Positions 27,513 to 37,152 of a stretch of DNA of 64,000 bases are shown piece after piece. The position numbers and the translations under genes were made by a program. Below the pieces are notes generated by a model that saw only the letters and a list, made by a program, of their open reading frames with translations, was not told the origin of the DNA and ran no database searches. Origin of the DNA: Microcoleus vaginatus WJT46-NPBG5 (GTDB lineage: Bacteria > Cyanobacteriota > Cyanobacteriia > Cyanobacteriales > Oscillatoriaceae); assembly GCA_019359355.1 (NCBI GenBank), contig JAHHHM010000002.1, positions 186,001-250,000 of the forward strand, in the 5' to 3' direction. The number at the start of each line of letters is the position of its first letter. Within the stretch, counting starts at the first letter, position 1.

Positions 27513-30074
27513 TCAATTCGCCTCGCCGATCAGTGTAAATGCCGCCCATTGTTTAGGATTGGGATACTCTTTCATTGTGGTGAGCATGGCTTGACGTAGA
27601 GCAACAGCTTTGTTAGGATTTTGTTGCAGAGAGCGATAAAATTCATTCATCAAAAAGGCAGTAGAATTATCATTAACCGCCCACAGCGATACCAGGACGC
27701 TAGGGACTCCCGCAGCAATTAAAGAGCGAGATAAGCCAACTACGCCATCGCCTTTAATGTCACCGCGTCCGGTGTCGCAGGCACTGAGGACAACTAAATC
27801 AGCTTGCAGTTTCATATCGAATATTTCGCCGGCAGTGAGTAAACCATCGAGCGCATCATCAGGTTTGCCGGCAGGAGCAAGCGCGATTGCTCCCGGTACA
27901 CCAAACCCTTTAAAATCATCAAGTAAGCCGTGGGTAGCCAGATGAATGATGCGTGAACGTTGCATTTTCTCCATTACCATTGTTTTGGTGGCTTTGCTAC
28001 CGATCAGTGCTTCGGTGTTGAAGAGTTTGGCAATTTGAATCGCTTCCCTTTCCGCGCCAGGGAGAGGGTTTAAGTTCGCAACTAATTCTCCGATTTGAAT
28101 TTTGGGCATGGTAGGATTGCCCACAACTAGCACATCCTTGACTGACCTTTGAGTGTTGTGCTTCTGCTTGTGGGTTAAGTCCAAAACTTGAATAGCCGGT
28201 GCGGTGAGGATGGTATGTTTTTCAATTAAGTATTTGCCTTGCTCGTCTTGCAGTGCGGGGAAGGGGACGAGAAACAACGATTCTTGCGGAATGAAGATGA
28301 CTCGCTCATCAGGATTTTTTGGGAGCAAGTCGGCAATGGGTGCGATGAGGAGTTGGTGGAGTTGTTGTAATTTCTCGGTTGAGCTTTCGGGTTGGGGATT
28401 TGTGGAAGTTACTTCAAAGATACTGCGACTTCTCACACCGATATCATCACGGCTGGTGGTAACGAGGTCTTGTAGGGAGGTGTTCAATAATTTTTTCAGG
28501 TCTACTTGCTCGTAGGCAATTTCTCCTGTGGGTTTAATTACCCAAATGTAGAGTTTTGATTGCTGCCATTCTTCTTTTACTTGATTTTGGTCTGATTCAT
28601 AAATAATAGAATATTGAACAAGGGTAGCGTTTTGTTCGGAAGCAATTTGCTTAATTTCTGGAAGGTTTGGGAGTTTGAGATTGGGTTGATTGTTGTGGTT
28701 TTCTGAGAGCTTGGAGTCTAATAAATCTACCAAAGCACGACCCCGACTGCGTTCGGCAATTAAGAGTGCTTCTTCAACTTTATTCTGTGCAACCAAAGCT
28801 TGTTGCAGAAAGCGGTAGGTAGTAGCTTGCTGTTCAAAAATGGAGATTTTTTGGTCATCTTTTAATTCTCGCGGTCGTAGAGATTCCCAAGCTTCAATCG
28901 CTGCTAATAAGGTGGTTTCGGCTTGGGAATAGTTACCTTGAGTATAGTAAACTCCCCCAATATTGCTGAGCGTCGTACCTTCTCCTTCCTTGTCACCAAT
29001 TTCTTTGGCAATCGCTAAAGCTGGTTGATAAGACTCCAAGGCTTTGGGGTACTGTCCTAGGTTGTCGTAAACTAACCCAATATTGTTGAGCACCACACCT
29101 TCTGCTGCCTTGTCACCAATTTCTTGGTGAATCGCTAAGGCTTGTTGATAAGACTCCAAGGCTTTGGGGTACTGTCCTAGGTTGTCGTAAACTGACCCAA
29201 TATTGTGGAGCCTCGTACCTTCCCCTGCCTTGTCACCAATGTCTTTGGCAATGGTTAAGGCTTGTTGATAAGACTCCAAGGCTTTGGGGTACTGTCCTAG
29301 GTTGGCGTAAACTGACCCAATATTGGCGAGCGTCGTACCTTTTTCTGCCTTGTTGCCAATTTCTTGGTGAATGGCTAAAGCTTGTTGATAATAATCCAAG
29401 GCTTTGGGGTACTGTCCTAGGTTGTTGTAAACTGCCCCAATATTGTTGAGCCTCGTACCTTCCCCTGCCTTGTCACCAATTTCTTTAGCAATAGCTAAGG
29501 CTTGTTGATAAAACTCCAAGGCTTTGGGGTACTGTCCTAGGTTGCTGTAAACTCCCCCAATATTGTTGAGCCTCGTACCTTCCCCTGCCTTGTCACCAAT
29601 TTCTTTAGCAATAGCTAAGGCTTGTTGATAATACTCCAAAGCTTGTGGGTACTGTCCTAGCCTGTGGTGAACTGACCCAATATTGGTGAGTGTCGTACCT
29701 TTTTCTGCCTTGTTGCCAATTTCTTGGTGAATGGCTAAGGCTTGTTGATAAGACTCCAAGGCTTTGGGGTACTGTCCTAGGCTTTGGTGAACAAACCCAA
29801 TATTGTTGAGCGTTACACCTTCACCTTGGCGATCCCCAATTTCTCTGACAATCGCTAAAACACTTTGAAACGTCTCTAAAGCTTCTCGAAACAGACCTTG
29901 TTGATATTGCTGAATTCCTAGCCGCAGCGCTTCCTCATTCCGTTCTTTTCTCGTCTGCGCCTGTGCCAAAGCAGCACCACTTCCCCAAGTATTCCTCACC
30001 ACTGGTAACGGAAAACTCAAAGAGATGAGCAAGGTTGCACTAATAACGCTAAGGCGATGTAGATGACGATGCAT
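27513..30074 (-). CDS. Secreted TPR-CHAT protein (caspase-like peptidase domain)
   Basis: I chose ATG 30074 (853 aa), which opens with a signal peptide (MHRHLHRL, hydrophobic core, cleavage near ALAQA); ATG 30149 is a longer option. About nine 40-residue TPRs follow (NNIGxVYxNLGQYPKALE type). The C-terminal CHAT domain (about 480-850) keeps the caspase-like dyad: His in IIHLATHG and Cys in VLSACDTG, with SLWAVNDNST after it. CHAT proteases cleave partners in prokaryotic stress or defence pathways, but many cyanobacterial TPR-CHAT proteins are exported and uncharacterised. An extracytoplasmic location is suggested here. Confidence 0.92.
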   Translation of the reverse strand: MHRHLHRLSVISATLLISLSFPLPVVRNTWGSGAALAQAQTRKERNEEALRLGIQQYQQGLFREALETFQSVLAIVREIGDRQGEGVTLNNIGFVHQSLGQYPKALESYQQALAIHQEIGNKAEKGTTLTNIGSVHHRLGQYPQALEYYQQALAIAKEIGDKAGEGTRLNNIGGVYSNLGQYPKALEFYQQALAIAKEIGDKAGEGTRLNNIGAVYNNLGQYPKALDYYQQALAIHQEIGNKAEKGTTLANIGSVYANLGQYPKALESYQQALTIAKDIGDKAGEGTRLHNIGSVYDNLGQYPKALESYQQALAIHQEIGDKAAEGVVLNNIGLVYDNLGQYPKALESYQPALAIAKEIGDKEGEGTTLSNIGGVYYTQGNYSQAETTLLAAIEAWESLRPRELKDDQKISIFEQQATTYRFLQQALVAQNKVEEALLIAERSRGRALVDLLDSKLSENHNNQPNLKLPNLPEIKQIASEQNATLVQYSIIYESDQNQVKEEWQQSKLYIWVIKPTGEIAYEQVDLKKLLNTSLQDLVTTSRDDIGVRSRSIFEVTSTNPQPESSTEKLQQLHQLLIAPIADLLPKNPDERVIFIPQESLFLVPFPALQDEQGKYLIEKHTILTAPAIQVLDLTHKQKHNTQRSVKDVLVVGNPTMPKIQIGELVANLNPLPGAEREAIQIAKLFNTEALIGSKATKTMVMEKMQRSRIIHLATHGLLDDFKGFGVPGAIALAPAGKPDDALDGLLTAGEIFDMKLQADLVVLSACDTGRGDIKGDGVVGLSRSLIAAGVPSVLVSLWAVNDNSTAFLMNEFYRSLQQNPNKAVALRQAMLTTMKEYPNPKQWAAFTLIGEAN
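28960..29880. repeat. Exact 120-bp DNA repeats encoding the TPR array
   Basis: GGGTACTGTCCTAGG recurs exactly every 120 bp from about 29048 to 29768 (seven times). The units differ at few bases, so the TPRs are nearly identical at DNA level as well as protein level. This favours slippage or unequal recombination. Confidence 0.9.
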
Positions 30075-30737
30075 AGTCTCAATCAATGGGTTAGTGAACT
30101 GTTTACATATATCTCCCATGTTGGGGAGGTTATGTAAAAATCTATTCAACTTCTTCAGGAACAGTCATTGGTGTGATCGCGCCAAAGCTTTGAGTTATAA
30201 GATTTTTGCGCTCCTCTCACCTCTCTTGTGGGAGAACGCAATATCTTTTGGCTTTCTCTGAAGCTGATCATAATCGGCTTGGGTATGAGTTATTAATTTT
30301 ATGTTCTACGTTGTGCAGCCGTTATTCTAGTTGTAGAGATTTAACACCCATTACCTAGCAACCAGAACCCATCTCTCCTCAATCCTAATGCCAGCTCTTA
30401 AAAGCCGGCGCACTACAGCCAAAAGCTGCGAGTGTATTACAAAACCCTGGCTTACGCTTTAAACTCAGGTCTTTTTTCTAACACTACGCTCAAAAATTTT
30501 GGTTGGCAGACAGGATATTTACGCTCACTGTCAAGCTCGTAATCACTTTTTTGCATAAAAACTTCTCATCAAAAAAGAAAAACTCGAAGCTTGAAACCCT
30601 TGAAAGTTAAGTATTTTAACAGTTTTATTAACAATCCGCTCAGACCGGATAACCTTGTTAAAGATAGGTAGAAATAAAGGATGCCCTCCTTGGCGTTGCT
30701 CCTCACACCACCCGACGCCCTATATAAACCTAGCTAA
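30075..30737. other. 663-bp divergent intergenic region
   Basis: It separates the CHAT gene from the divergent secreted protein gene. I see no gene, RNA or repeat. The AT-rich part near 30600-30660 (several TTAACA-like boxes) probably holds the plus-strand promoter. Confidence 0.4.
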
Positions 30738-31610
30738 ATGTTTAACCGCATATTCCGATCTGGCTGGTTCCAGAAACGATCTAGCCGGCTTCTAATGACT
30801 TTGCTGATGAGTTTGCCGGTGGTGGCTGTAAGTGTATTGACCTTAGATCAGCCTGCGGGAGCAACAATCTTACCTTCCGAAACAACGGAAATAAAAGAAG
30901 TCCCTGCAGCGGCTACGACTATGACTCAATCACCCGTGCAGCTTGATCCCCTGAATAGTCCTCATCCTGTGCCTTGGACGTGGATATTAACGACACACGC
31001 CGAGGTGAGTAAGACGTTGGGATCTGGGCTGCGTTACTACCGCACACAGTCGCTTATTTCTCCTGATGGAAAATATGCGGCTTACAGTCGCATCCAAATG
31101 CAAGTACAGCCGGAACTGTTCCGCAGTCATGTTAATAGTGTGATGTTTGTGGAAAATCTACAAACAGGAGATTTGCACACGATTATGGCTGATTCTCCCC
31201 TCGCTGCTCATCCATTTTCTGATAGTGATGGAGCAGATTTGCCGGGAAGCGTGGCGATTTTAATTCCAATTGCTTGGTCGCCTGCCGGCGATCGCATTCT
31301 GGCGCGGGAATTTGAAGCGATGTTTAGCACCTCAGATGCCTCTGACTACGCTGTGGTTTGGGATCGGCATCTCAACCGCATCAGCACCCTCGCACCTAGC
31401 CAAATTAACTACACGAATGCAGTTTTATTAGGCTGGAGTCAAACTTATCCCAATCGAGCGCTATTTCGTGCGGGTAATATGGGCAATTTGCAGTGGCCTC
31501 TTTGGGCTGTTGATATCAGTGGTGAAACTGTGCCGGCGAAAGACGATAAACCCGTAGTTTTTGGTCGCACTGTTAGCAATGTTTGGGCCGGCCCTCAAGC
31601 TCACTGGTAG
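30738..31610 (+). CDS. Secreted hypothetical protein, propeller-like
   Basis: This 290-aa protein has a signal peptide (SSRLLMTLLMSLPVVAVSVL, cleavage near AGA). After a Thr/Pro linker, the sequence has beta-propeller-like strokes: SLISPDGKYAAYSRIQ, PIAWSPAGDRILAREF and WDRHLNRIST. This suggests a TolB- or WD-like fold in the periplasm. The gene is probably monocistronic. No function is assigned. Confidence 0.75.
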   Translation: MFNRIFRSGWFQKRSSRLLMTLLMSLPVVAVSVLTLDQPAGATILPSETTEIKEVPAAATTMTQSPVQLDPLNSPHPVPWTWILTTHAEVSKTLGSGLRYYRTQSLISPDGKYAAYSRIQMQVQPELFRSHVNSVMFVENLQTGDLHTIMADSPLAAHPFSDSDGADLPGSVAILIPIAWSPAGDRILAREFEAMFSTSDASDYAVVWDRHLNRISTLAPSQINYTNAVLLGWSQTYPNRALFRAGNMGNLQWPLWAVDISGETVPAKDDKPVVFGRTVSNVWAGPQAHW

Positions 31611-31846
31611 TCTAACCAACAAGAATATTAAAGGCTATGAACCTATTTTAGGGCGTAAAAATTCAGGGAAGAAAGCACAAAAGTTTTGCTGATTCCCTGC
31701 TTGCTTTTTTCCACATAAATTGGCACAATAACTAAAGAATTAATCTTTCTCAAACGCCTTTGAATCTCCCAGTATAAAGTTACAAGGCGCAATATTTCGT
31801 TTTAAGATTAACTGTAGTAAGTTAAAGACTCAATATTTGAATTTTT

Positions 31847-33757
31847 ATGGCGATTGCTGACGCTTTAGCCCTAGGGTTAGGTCTGCTGATTTTGGCAGTG
31901 TTTTTGTTTCGGGTTTACCGCCGCCGGCAGCGTCAAGCGGTTGCTAGGCGCTGGGAATTTGTGCCGGCAGATGAACCCTTAGAAGCTTTGCCAGATGCCG
32001 TGATGCAGCAAATCCGTGAGCCAAAAAATCAAATGGCTGCCGCACAACTTTATCAACCGATTGGTTTATGGACAGGACGGTTGATTTTGCCGGCAAAGGA
32101 ACAGCGGCAGTTAGATGGTTCGGTGCTTTTTGAAGTCTATAATGCCAGTGACGCACATCAAGATTTAATCGGAAAAGTTGTGTGGTTGCAGTGGAGTTCT
32201 GATCCACAAGTGCAAGCTTTTGTTGAATCGGTAACGCGAGATGTTCAGTTTACCAAAGCAACCATAGAACAGCAAAAAACAGGTTCGATCCATCCGATTC
32301 GATTAAATCATTGGAAGCGAGTTGGCCCTTTGGAATCGTTGGCTGGCGCTCGTTTGGAAGATGATGTAATCGTGATGCTACGCGATCCAGTAGTTGTAGG
32401 AACGGAACGCACCGGCAAGCCGGCTTTAGTCATCACTCAAGAGCCGGTGCAAATTAGCGGTCGTATCGTTGCCCTGGTTACTATTTTACGACCGTTAAGT
32501 ACCGGCAGCGATAAATTCGTGGTGCGTCATTTTAATAAAATTTCTAGACAATTTGATGGCCCTTTAGAAATTATTCGGATTCCCCAAGCGCCACCGGATC
32601 GGCATGAAGTTCCTAGATCAACCAATTATTTAATAGAAAAGTCTCCTTTAAATGCAGCCGGCTGGTATATTTACGGCGAAAAAGATGCTGGGGGTTTATT
32701 TGTCGCTGAAGCCATTGAACCCCGTTCTTTGATGCGTCTGCAACCTGACGAAGTGTATTTTGGGTTGCCGGCAGCTAAACATTATGTGCGGCAAGAGAAT
32801 TGGAAAAATACGACAGCTAAAAAAGGCACGGGTAAAAAAGTATTTTTATTGCCGGCATCTCATGAGAATTCTGAGGTAACCGCTTATTGGCAAGAAGGAG
32901 ATCAAAGCATCGTCATTCATGCGTTTGGAGGAATTGCTGGAAAAAAAGCTGAACCAACAATGTTTGGCATTGTTACAGGTCATTTTTCCTACGGGATAGC
33001 TTCTGTTGTTCGTGATCCTTTCACGGATGATTTGCGCTTTGATATTGAATACCGGCAGGTGTACGCCCACAACGTTGATGGAATTATATCTGGTACGATT
33101 AAATGGTTTAGTTATATGGGAGATTTAAGGCGCGGTTGGTTAGGAAATCGGCCTGTTTCTGATGTAATTGTGAAATTCGATGCAATTACTCAAGATTACA
33201 ATTTTGCCGGCATTAAGCTATCTCCCATGAGTGAATTTTGCCGGCAAATGGAAATCATGACGGCACGTTACCGAATTGGAGACGGCACCGGCGCGGCAAT
33301 TGTCACTCCCTCAAAATCTTGCGTACAAGACTCCAATCAAGCGCTTTATATCACCATTGAACGCATCGAGGCTGCCGTTGAAGGGAACCGTCAGATTCAA
33401 GATTGGCTACGCCGGCATCCGAATGATTCGCAAGCGGTGCGATTTAGTAAGCTCGTGGATATGGCAAGATCGTTAGAGAAAAATTTAATTCCTTTTGGAA
33501 CCGTTCGTTCTGATTGGTATAAAAATCTTTTGGGGGCTGCCGGCGCAAATCGTGAGGACGATTTGATGACGGTGATTATTAAGGCAATTACGACTTGGCG
33601 AACGATGTTACCCAGGCGAGCACATGATGAAATGGCGACAATTTTATTACGTCATGGTGCCGGTTTATGGATTATTCGGACGAATCAAGTGGGGGGATTT
33701 GATCGGGATATTGAGCCACTTGCGCCGACAGCGATTTTAGGGCATCGCAGCCGGTAA
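31847..33757 (+). CDS. Large membrane-anchored protein of unknown function
   Basis: This 636-aa protein has one N-terminal membrane helix (ALGLGLLILAVFLFRVYRRR) and then a soluble region of about 600 residues. Visible blocks are LYQPIGLWTGRLILP, SVLFEVYNASDAHQDLIGKV (a beta-rich domain like the N-terminal part of some cyanobacterial membrane-protein genes), SSHENSEVT-type and YIYGEKDAGGLFVAEAIEP. The last 150 residues are helical. I do not recognise a named family. It is followed by a perfect-stem terminator. Confidence 0.75.
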   Translation: MAIADALALGLGLLILAVFLFRVYRRRQRQAVARRWEFVPADEPLEALPDAVMQQIREPKNQMAAAQLYQPIGLWTGRLILPAKEQRQLDGSVLFEVYNASDAHQDLIGKVVWLQWSSDPQVQAFVESVTRDVQFTKATIEQQKTGSIHPIRLNHWKRVGPLESLAGARLEDDVIVMLRDPVVVGTERTGKPALVITQEPVQISGRIVALVTILRPLSTGSDKFVVRHFNKISRQFDGPLEIIRIPQAPPDRHEVPRSTNYLIEKSPLNAAGWYIYGEKDAGGLFVAEAIEPRSLMRLQPDEVYFGLPAAKHYVRQENWKNTTAKKGTGKKVFLLPASHENSEVTAYWQEGDQSIVIHAFGGIAGKKAEPTMFGIVTGHFSYGIASVVRDPFTDDLRFDIEYRQVYAHNVDGIISGTIKWFSYMGDLRRGWLGNRPVSDVIVKFDAITQDYNFAGIKLSPMSEFCRQMEIMTARYRIGDGTGAAIVTPSKSCVQDSNQALYITIERIEAAVEGNRQIQDWLRRHPNDSQAVRFSKLVDMARSLEKNLIPFGTVRSDWYKNLLGAAGANREDDLMTVIIKAITTWRTMLPRRAHDEMATILLRHGAGLWIIRTNQVGGFDRDIEPLAPTAILGHRSR

Positions 33758-33782
33758 TATTGATTTTTTAACCGCAGATGCA

Positions 33783-33836
33783 CGCAGATGAACGCAGATG
33801 AATTTGGATTTTATCTGCGTTTATCTGCGATTTTTA
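33783..33836 (+). terminator. Long-stem terminator between convergent genes
   Basis: CGCAGATGAACGCAGAT and ATCTGCGTTTATCTGCG form a 17-bp stem with one mismatch, then ATTTTTAAGG. The arms are part of a CGCAGATGAACGCAGATG repeat that also occurs in imperfect form nearby (33770). It serves the plus-strand gene and may act on both strands. Confidence 0.7.
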
Positions 33837-34799
33837 AGGATGTGAGCAGTATGTGTACAATCCTTGAATCCACTGCCATTCGTGGGTTAAACCTTCAAAC
33901 AGGGAAACTTTTGGTTGGTAGTTAAGTATTTGCTTGGCTTTGGAAACATCGGCGCTGGTGTGACGTGCATCGCCGATGGCTGATTCTGCATAATTTCGGT
34001 GAACGGGACAGCCGGCAATTTGTTCGATGGTGTCGATAATTTCTGTTAAGGCGACCCGACTACCACCGCCGATATTAAACACTTCGCCGATGGCTGCCGG
34101 CGCGGTGGCTGCGGCTAAATTCGCGGCAATCGCATCGCTGACAAAGGTAAAATCTCGCGTTTGCCGGCCATCTCCATAAATGGCAATCGCTTCTCCTTCT
34201 AAAACAGCTTTGAAAAATTTATGAAATGCCATATCTGGGCGCTGGCGAGGGCCATAAACTGTGAAGTAACGCAGGGCACAAGTGGGCACACCAAAGTTTT
34301 TGTAATATAGCCAGCACAATCGTTCAGCAGCTAATTTAGTAATTCCATAAGGAGAAACCGGCTGAGGACAAGTGGCTTCACTGGTTGGCATTGTTTCCGC
34401 GTTTCCATACACCGAAGAACTGGAAGCAAAGACAAAGCGTTTCAGTTTTTTTGCGTCTTTTGCTGCCTCTAGCATCACTTGTGTGGCGTTAATATTGCGC
34501 TCGGTGTAGAGACGGAAACCTTCGCCCCAACTGGCACGAACGCCGGCTTGGGCTGCTTGATGGTAAATGACTTCGGCATCATACAACAATGCCGGCCAAG
34601 GTAAGGTTTGAATATCGCCTTCAATTAATTCAAAATTGGGGTGCGCTTCTAAATAAGCGAGATTTTTACGCTTTAAGGTGGGGTCATAGTAATCGGTGAA
34701 ACAATCAATTCCGATTACCCGCTCGCCGCGATTGAGCAGGGTTTCAGCCAGATGAGAACCGATAAAACCAGCCGCGCCGGTGACGATACTTGTAGTCAT
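33834..34799 (-). CDS. NAD-dependent sugar-nucleotide epimerase/dehydratase
   Basis: This 321-aa short-chain dehydrogenase is read from ATG 34799; a start at 34814 adds five residues. Motifs: NAD-binding TGAAGFIG at the N-terminus, then SSSSVYG, catalytic SPYGITK and RYFTVYGPRQRP, with DFTFVSD later. The pattern fits the extended SDR group, close to UDP-glucuronate or UDP-glucose 4-epimerases. It probably makes a precursor for envelope polysaccharide. Confidence 0.92.
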   Translation of the reverse strand: MTTSIVTGAAGFIGSHLAETLLNRGERVIGIDCFTDYYDPTLKRKNLAYLEAHPNFELIEGDIQTLPWPALLYDAEVIYHQAAQAGVRASWGEGFRLYTERNINATQVMLEAAKDAKKLKRFVFASSSSVYGNAETMPTSEATCPQPVSPYGITKLAAERLCWLYYKNFGVPTCALRYFTVYGPRQRPDMAFHKFFKAVLEGEAIAIYGDGRQTRDFTFVSDAIAANLAAATAPAAIGEVFNIGGGSRVALTEIIDTIEQIAGCPVHRNYAESAIGDARHTSADVSKAKQILNYQPKVSLFEGLTHEWQWIQGLYTYCSHP

Positions 34800-35033
34800 A
34801 GACCTTAAAACCATTTTCTATTGAAGGTGCAGGGTAGCGCTTGAGAAAGGAAGATTGGCAGAGAGAGATTGGGAGAATTTATCACTTTTTCATCAAAAAT
34901 TGCAGCAAAACGCTCAGCGCCAAAGAACTGTTACTAGGAATGTAAGAAGAAATCAGCAATGGCATAGGATGATAGAGTGCAATGGCCTGCGGCGCAAGCT
35001 TAGCGGCTTAAATTGATCGGGCAGAGGACTAAC

Positions 35034-36320
35034 GTGAAGGTTTTGATTGTTGGTAATGGGGGGCGTGAACACGCTCTCGCTTGGAAGCTACTGCAAGGAT
35101 CGCAAGTTCAGCAGGTGGTTTGTGTTCCGGGAAATGGGGGCACGGCGACGATGGATCGCTGTGTGAATTTGCCCCTGACGGTTGATGATTTTGAGGGAAT
35201 TAAACGCGCTGCTTTGGAACATGAGGTTTCCCTAGTGGTGATTGGCCCAGAATTGCCTCTGGCAATGGGGATTACGGACTATCTGCAGCAGCATAATTTG
35301 ACGGTGTTTGGCCCCACTCAAGCCGGCGCTCAGATTGAGGCGAGCAAAGCTTGGGCGAAAAGTTTGATGCTGGAAGCTGGAATTTCTACAGCACAGTCGG
35401 CGGTGTTTACGGATGAGGAAACCGAGGCGGCTTTTGCTTATGTCGCTGAGCGAGGCGCACCGATTGTGGTGAAAGCCGATGGACTGGCTGCCGGCAAGGG
35501 GGTGACGGTTGCGGCGACGGTTGAGGAGGCTCAGGCGGCGATTGAGCAGTCATTTAGTGGTCAGTTTGGACTCGCCGGCGAATGTTTGGTGATTGAAGAA
35601 TTTTTGGCGGGACAAGAGGTTTCGGTTTTGGCACTGACGGATGGCAAAACCGTGGTTCCTTTGCTGCCGGCTCAAGATCATAAAGCGGTTGGCGAGGGCG
35701 ATACGGGGCCAAATACGGGCGGTATGGGAGCCTATGCACCGGCACCCCTGGTGACGCCAGAGTTGATGGAACAAATTCAGCAGCAAGTTTTGCAGCCGGC
35801 AATCGCGACGTTGCAAGCACGGGGAATTGACTACCGGGGGGTGTTGTATGCCGGCTTGATGATTACAAATACCGACCAGATTAAAGTGCTGGAGTTTAAC
35901 TGTCGGTTTGGTGATCCGGAAACTCAAGCAATTTTGCCACTGCTAGAGACGCCGCTGGAAGATTTGATGCTAGCGTGCGCTAAGCAGCAACTTGATCAGG
36001 TGCCGGTGCGCTGGAAACCGGGAGCATCTGCCTCTGTGGTGATGGCGGCAGGCGGTTATCCCGGCAATTACCAAAAAGGTAACTTGATCACCGGCATTGA
36101 TGCAGCGCAAGCCAAAGGTGCGACTGTCTTCCATGCCGGCACCCGACTCAACAACAATGAAGTCCTAACAGATGGCGGGCGGGTTTTGAATGTCACCGCT
36201 ACGGGCGAAACCTTTGACGATGCCTTTGCCCGTGCTTACGCGGCTGTGGAGTGCATTCAATTTGAGGATCGGTACTACCGCCGCGATATCGGCTATCGAG
36301 TCAGAGAGGCTAGGGGCTAA
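35034..36320 (+). CDS. purD: Phosphoribosylamine-glycine ligase
   Basis: This 428-aa ATP-grasp enzyme makes glycinamide ribonucleotide in purine synthesis. I chose GTG 35034 because AGAGGA precedes it and MKVLIVGNGGREHALAWKL is the usual start; a TTG at 35013 adds seven residues. The motifs GGREHALA, GPELPLAMG, KADGLAAGKGV, GPNTGGMGAY and FNCRFGDPETQ are intact. The length is normal. The tandem array follows 40 bp downstream. Confidence 0.96.
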   Translation: MKVLIVGNGGREHALAWKLLQGSQVQQVVCVPGNGGTATMDRCVNLPLTVDDFEGIKRAALEHEVSLVVIGPELPLAMGITDYLQQHNLTVFGPTQAGAQIEASKAWAKSLMLEAGISTAQSAVFTDEETEAAFAYVAERGAPIVVKADGLAAGKGVTVAATVEEAQAAIEQSFSGQFGLAGECLVIEEFLAGQEVSVLALTDGKTVVPLLPAQDHKAVGEGDTGPNTGGMGAYAPAPLVTPELMEQIQQQVLQPAIATLQARGIDYRGVLYAGLMITNTDQIKVLEFNCRFGDPETQAILPLLETPLEDLMLACAKQQLDQVPVRWKPGASASVVMAAGGYPGNYQKGNLITGIDAAQAKGATVFHAGTRLNNNEVLTDGGRVLNVTATGETFDDAFARAYAAVECIQFEDRYYRRDIGYRVREARG

Positions 36321-36446
36321 GGAAGAATGGAAGAAATGCAGAGAATCCCTCATCTGACCCCCAGATTGTAAAGCTTTGTTAAGCAAGTGAGGGGTTAGAC
36401 CCCCCAGGTGCTAAATTGAATTCATGTAGATGCACCCTGATGGACG

Positions 36447-36470
36447 CGCCCAGTTTTGGGCGTTTTTTAT
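36447..36470 (+). terminator. Intrinsic terminator of array unit 1
   Basis: CGCCCA and TGGGCG form the stem around GTTT, followed by six T residues, then ATTTTC. The same hairpin recurs in units 2 and 3 (36604 and 36761). Confidence 0.8.
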
Positions 36471-36603
36471 TTTCGGCGATTTTAACGCCACCGATAGCCG
36501 GCTTCCCGAATTTCCCGCCAGATTGTAAAGCTTTGTTAAGCAAGTGAGGGGTTAGACCCCCCAGGTGCTAAATTGAATTCATGTAGATGCACCCTGATGG
36601 ACG

Positions 36604-36627
36604 CGCCCAGTTTTGGGCGTTTTTTAT
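36604..36627 (+). terminator. Intrinsic terminator of array unit 2
   Basis: The stem and T tract are the same as in unit 1, 157 bp downstream. Confidence 0.8.
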
Positions 36628-36760
36628 TTTCGGCGATTTTAACGCCACCGATAGCCGGCTTCCCGAATTTCCCGCCAGATTGTAAAGCTTTGTTAAGCAA
36701 GTGAGGGGTTAGACCCCCCAGGTGCTAAATTGAATTCATGTAGATGCACCCTGATGGACG

Positions 36761-36784
36761 CGCCCAGTTTTGGGCGTTTTTTAT
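36761..36784 (+). terminator. Intrinsic terminator of array unit 3
   Basis: The stem and T tract are the same as in units 1 and 2. A further, diverged hairpin lies at 36929-36950. Confidence 0.8.
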
Positions 36785-36871
36785 TTTCGGCTTTTGGTTT
36801 GGCTGCGATGAACCTGTGCCGATTTGTAATTTACGAAGACTTCATAATAACGTAAATTTTTGACAAAGCCT

Positions 36872-36958
36872 GCTGGGTAACACCCCTGAGGGGTTAGACT
36901 AAAAACATAGATGCACCCTGATGGATACGCCCAGTTGTTGGGCGTTTTTTGTTTTTCG
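36872..36958 (+). ncRNA. Diverged fourth copy with its own hairpin and terminator (possible small RNA)
   Basis: GAGGGGTTAGAC, ATAGATGCACCCTGATGG and a terminator CGCCCAGTTGTTGGGCG plus T tract are kept, while the rest has diverged. Conservation of just the hairpin, a central box and the terminator suggests selected RNA structure. TTGACA near 36860 could be a -35 box, but no -10 box is clear. RNA identity is inferred. Confidence 0.35.
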
Positions 36959-37152
36959 GTACACGCAATCGAACCCTGAGGGAAGGGAAGAGACTGATCA
37001 CTAGGCGGTGCCGGCAAATTAAATTCGAGTTGGCCGGAAAAATGCAAAATTTGCGCTTCCCTGCAATTGCAAGCCGGCATAGCCTAGTGCAAATTGGCTT
37101 ATTGGAATCGTTGACCTACACAGCGCCGGCAAAGGTGAGGGTGAGGGCAATC

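Larger units (their letters stand above)
36361..36790. repeat. Tandem array of 157-bp units, about 2.7 copies
   Basis: CCAGATTGTAAAGCTTTG starts at 36361, 36518 and 36675, exactly 157 bp apart. The first two copies are complete and the third ends near 36790. The copies look identical. Each contains GAGGGGTTAGACCCCCC (a small hairpin), TGTAGATGCACCCTGATGG and a closing terminator hairpin. No ORF runs through the unit. Confidence 0.95.
36321..37152. other. 832-bp intergenic region dominated by a 157-bp tandem array
   Basis: The stretch between purD and the DUF2382 gene contains the array, a diverged fourth copy and about 190 bp of unremarkable sequence (36960-37152). No credible protein gene is present. 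Confidence 0.6.

Noticed and set aside
36361-36790. Possible CRISPR or IS element in the 157-bp array
   Set aside because: Units are directly adjacent with no spacers, no transposase and no flanking inverted repeats; every unit ends in a terminator.
36361-36958. Assigning the array to the NsiR1 small RNA
   Set aside because: The layout is similar, but I have no sequence evidence of relation and no hetF gene is near.
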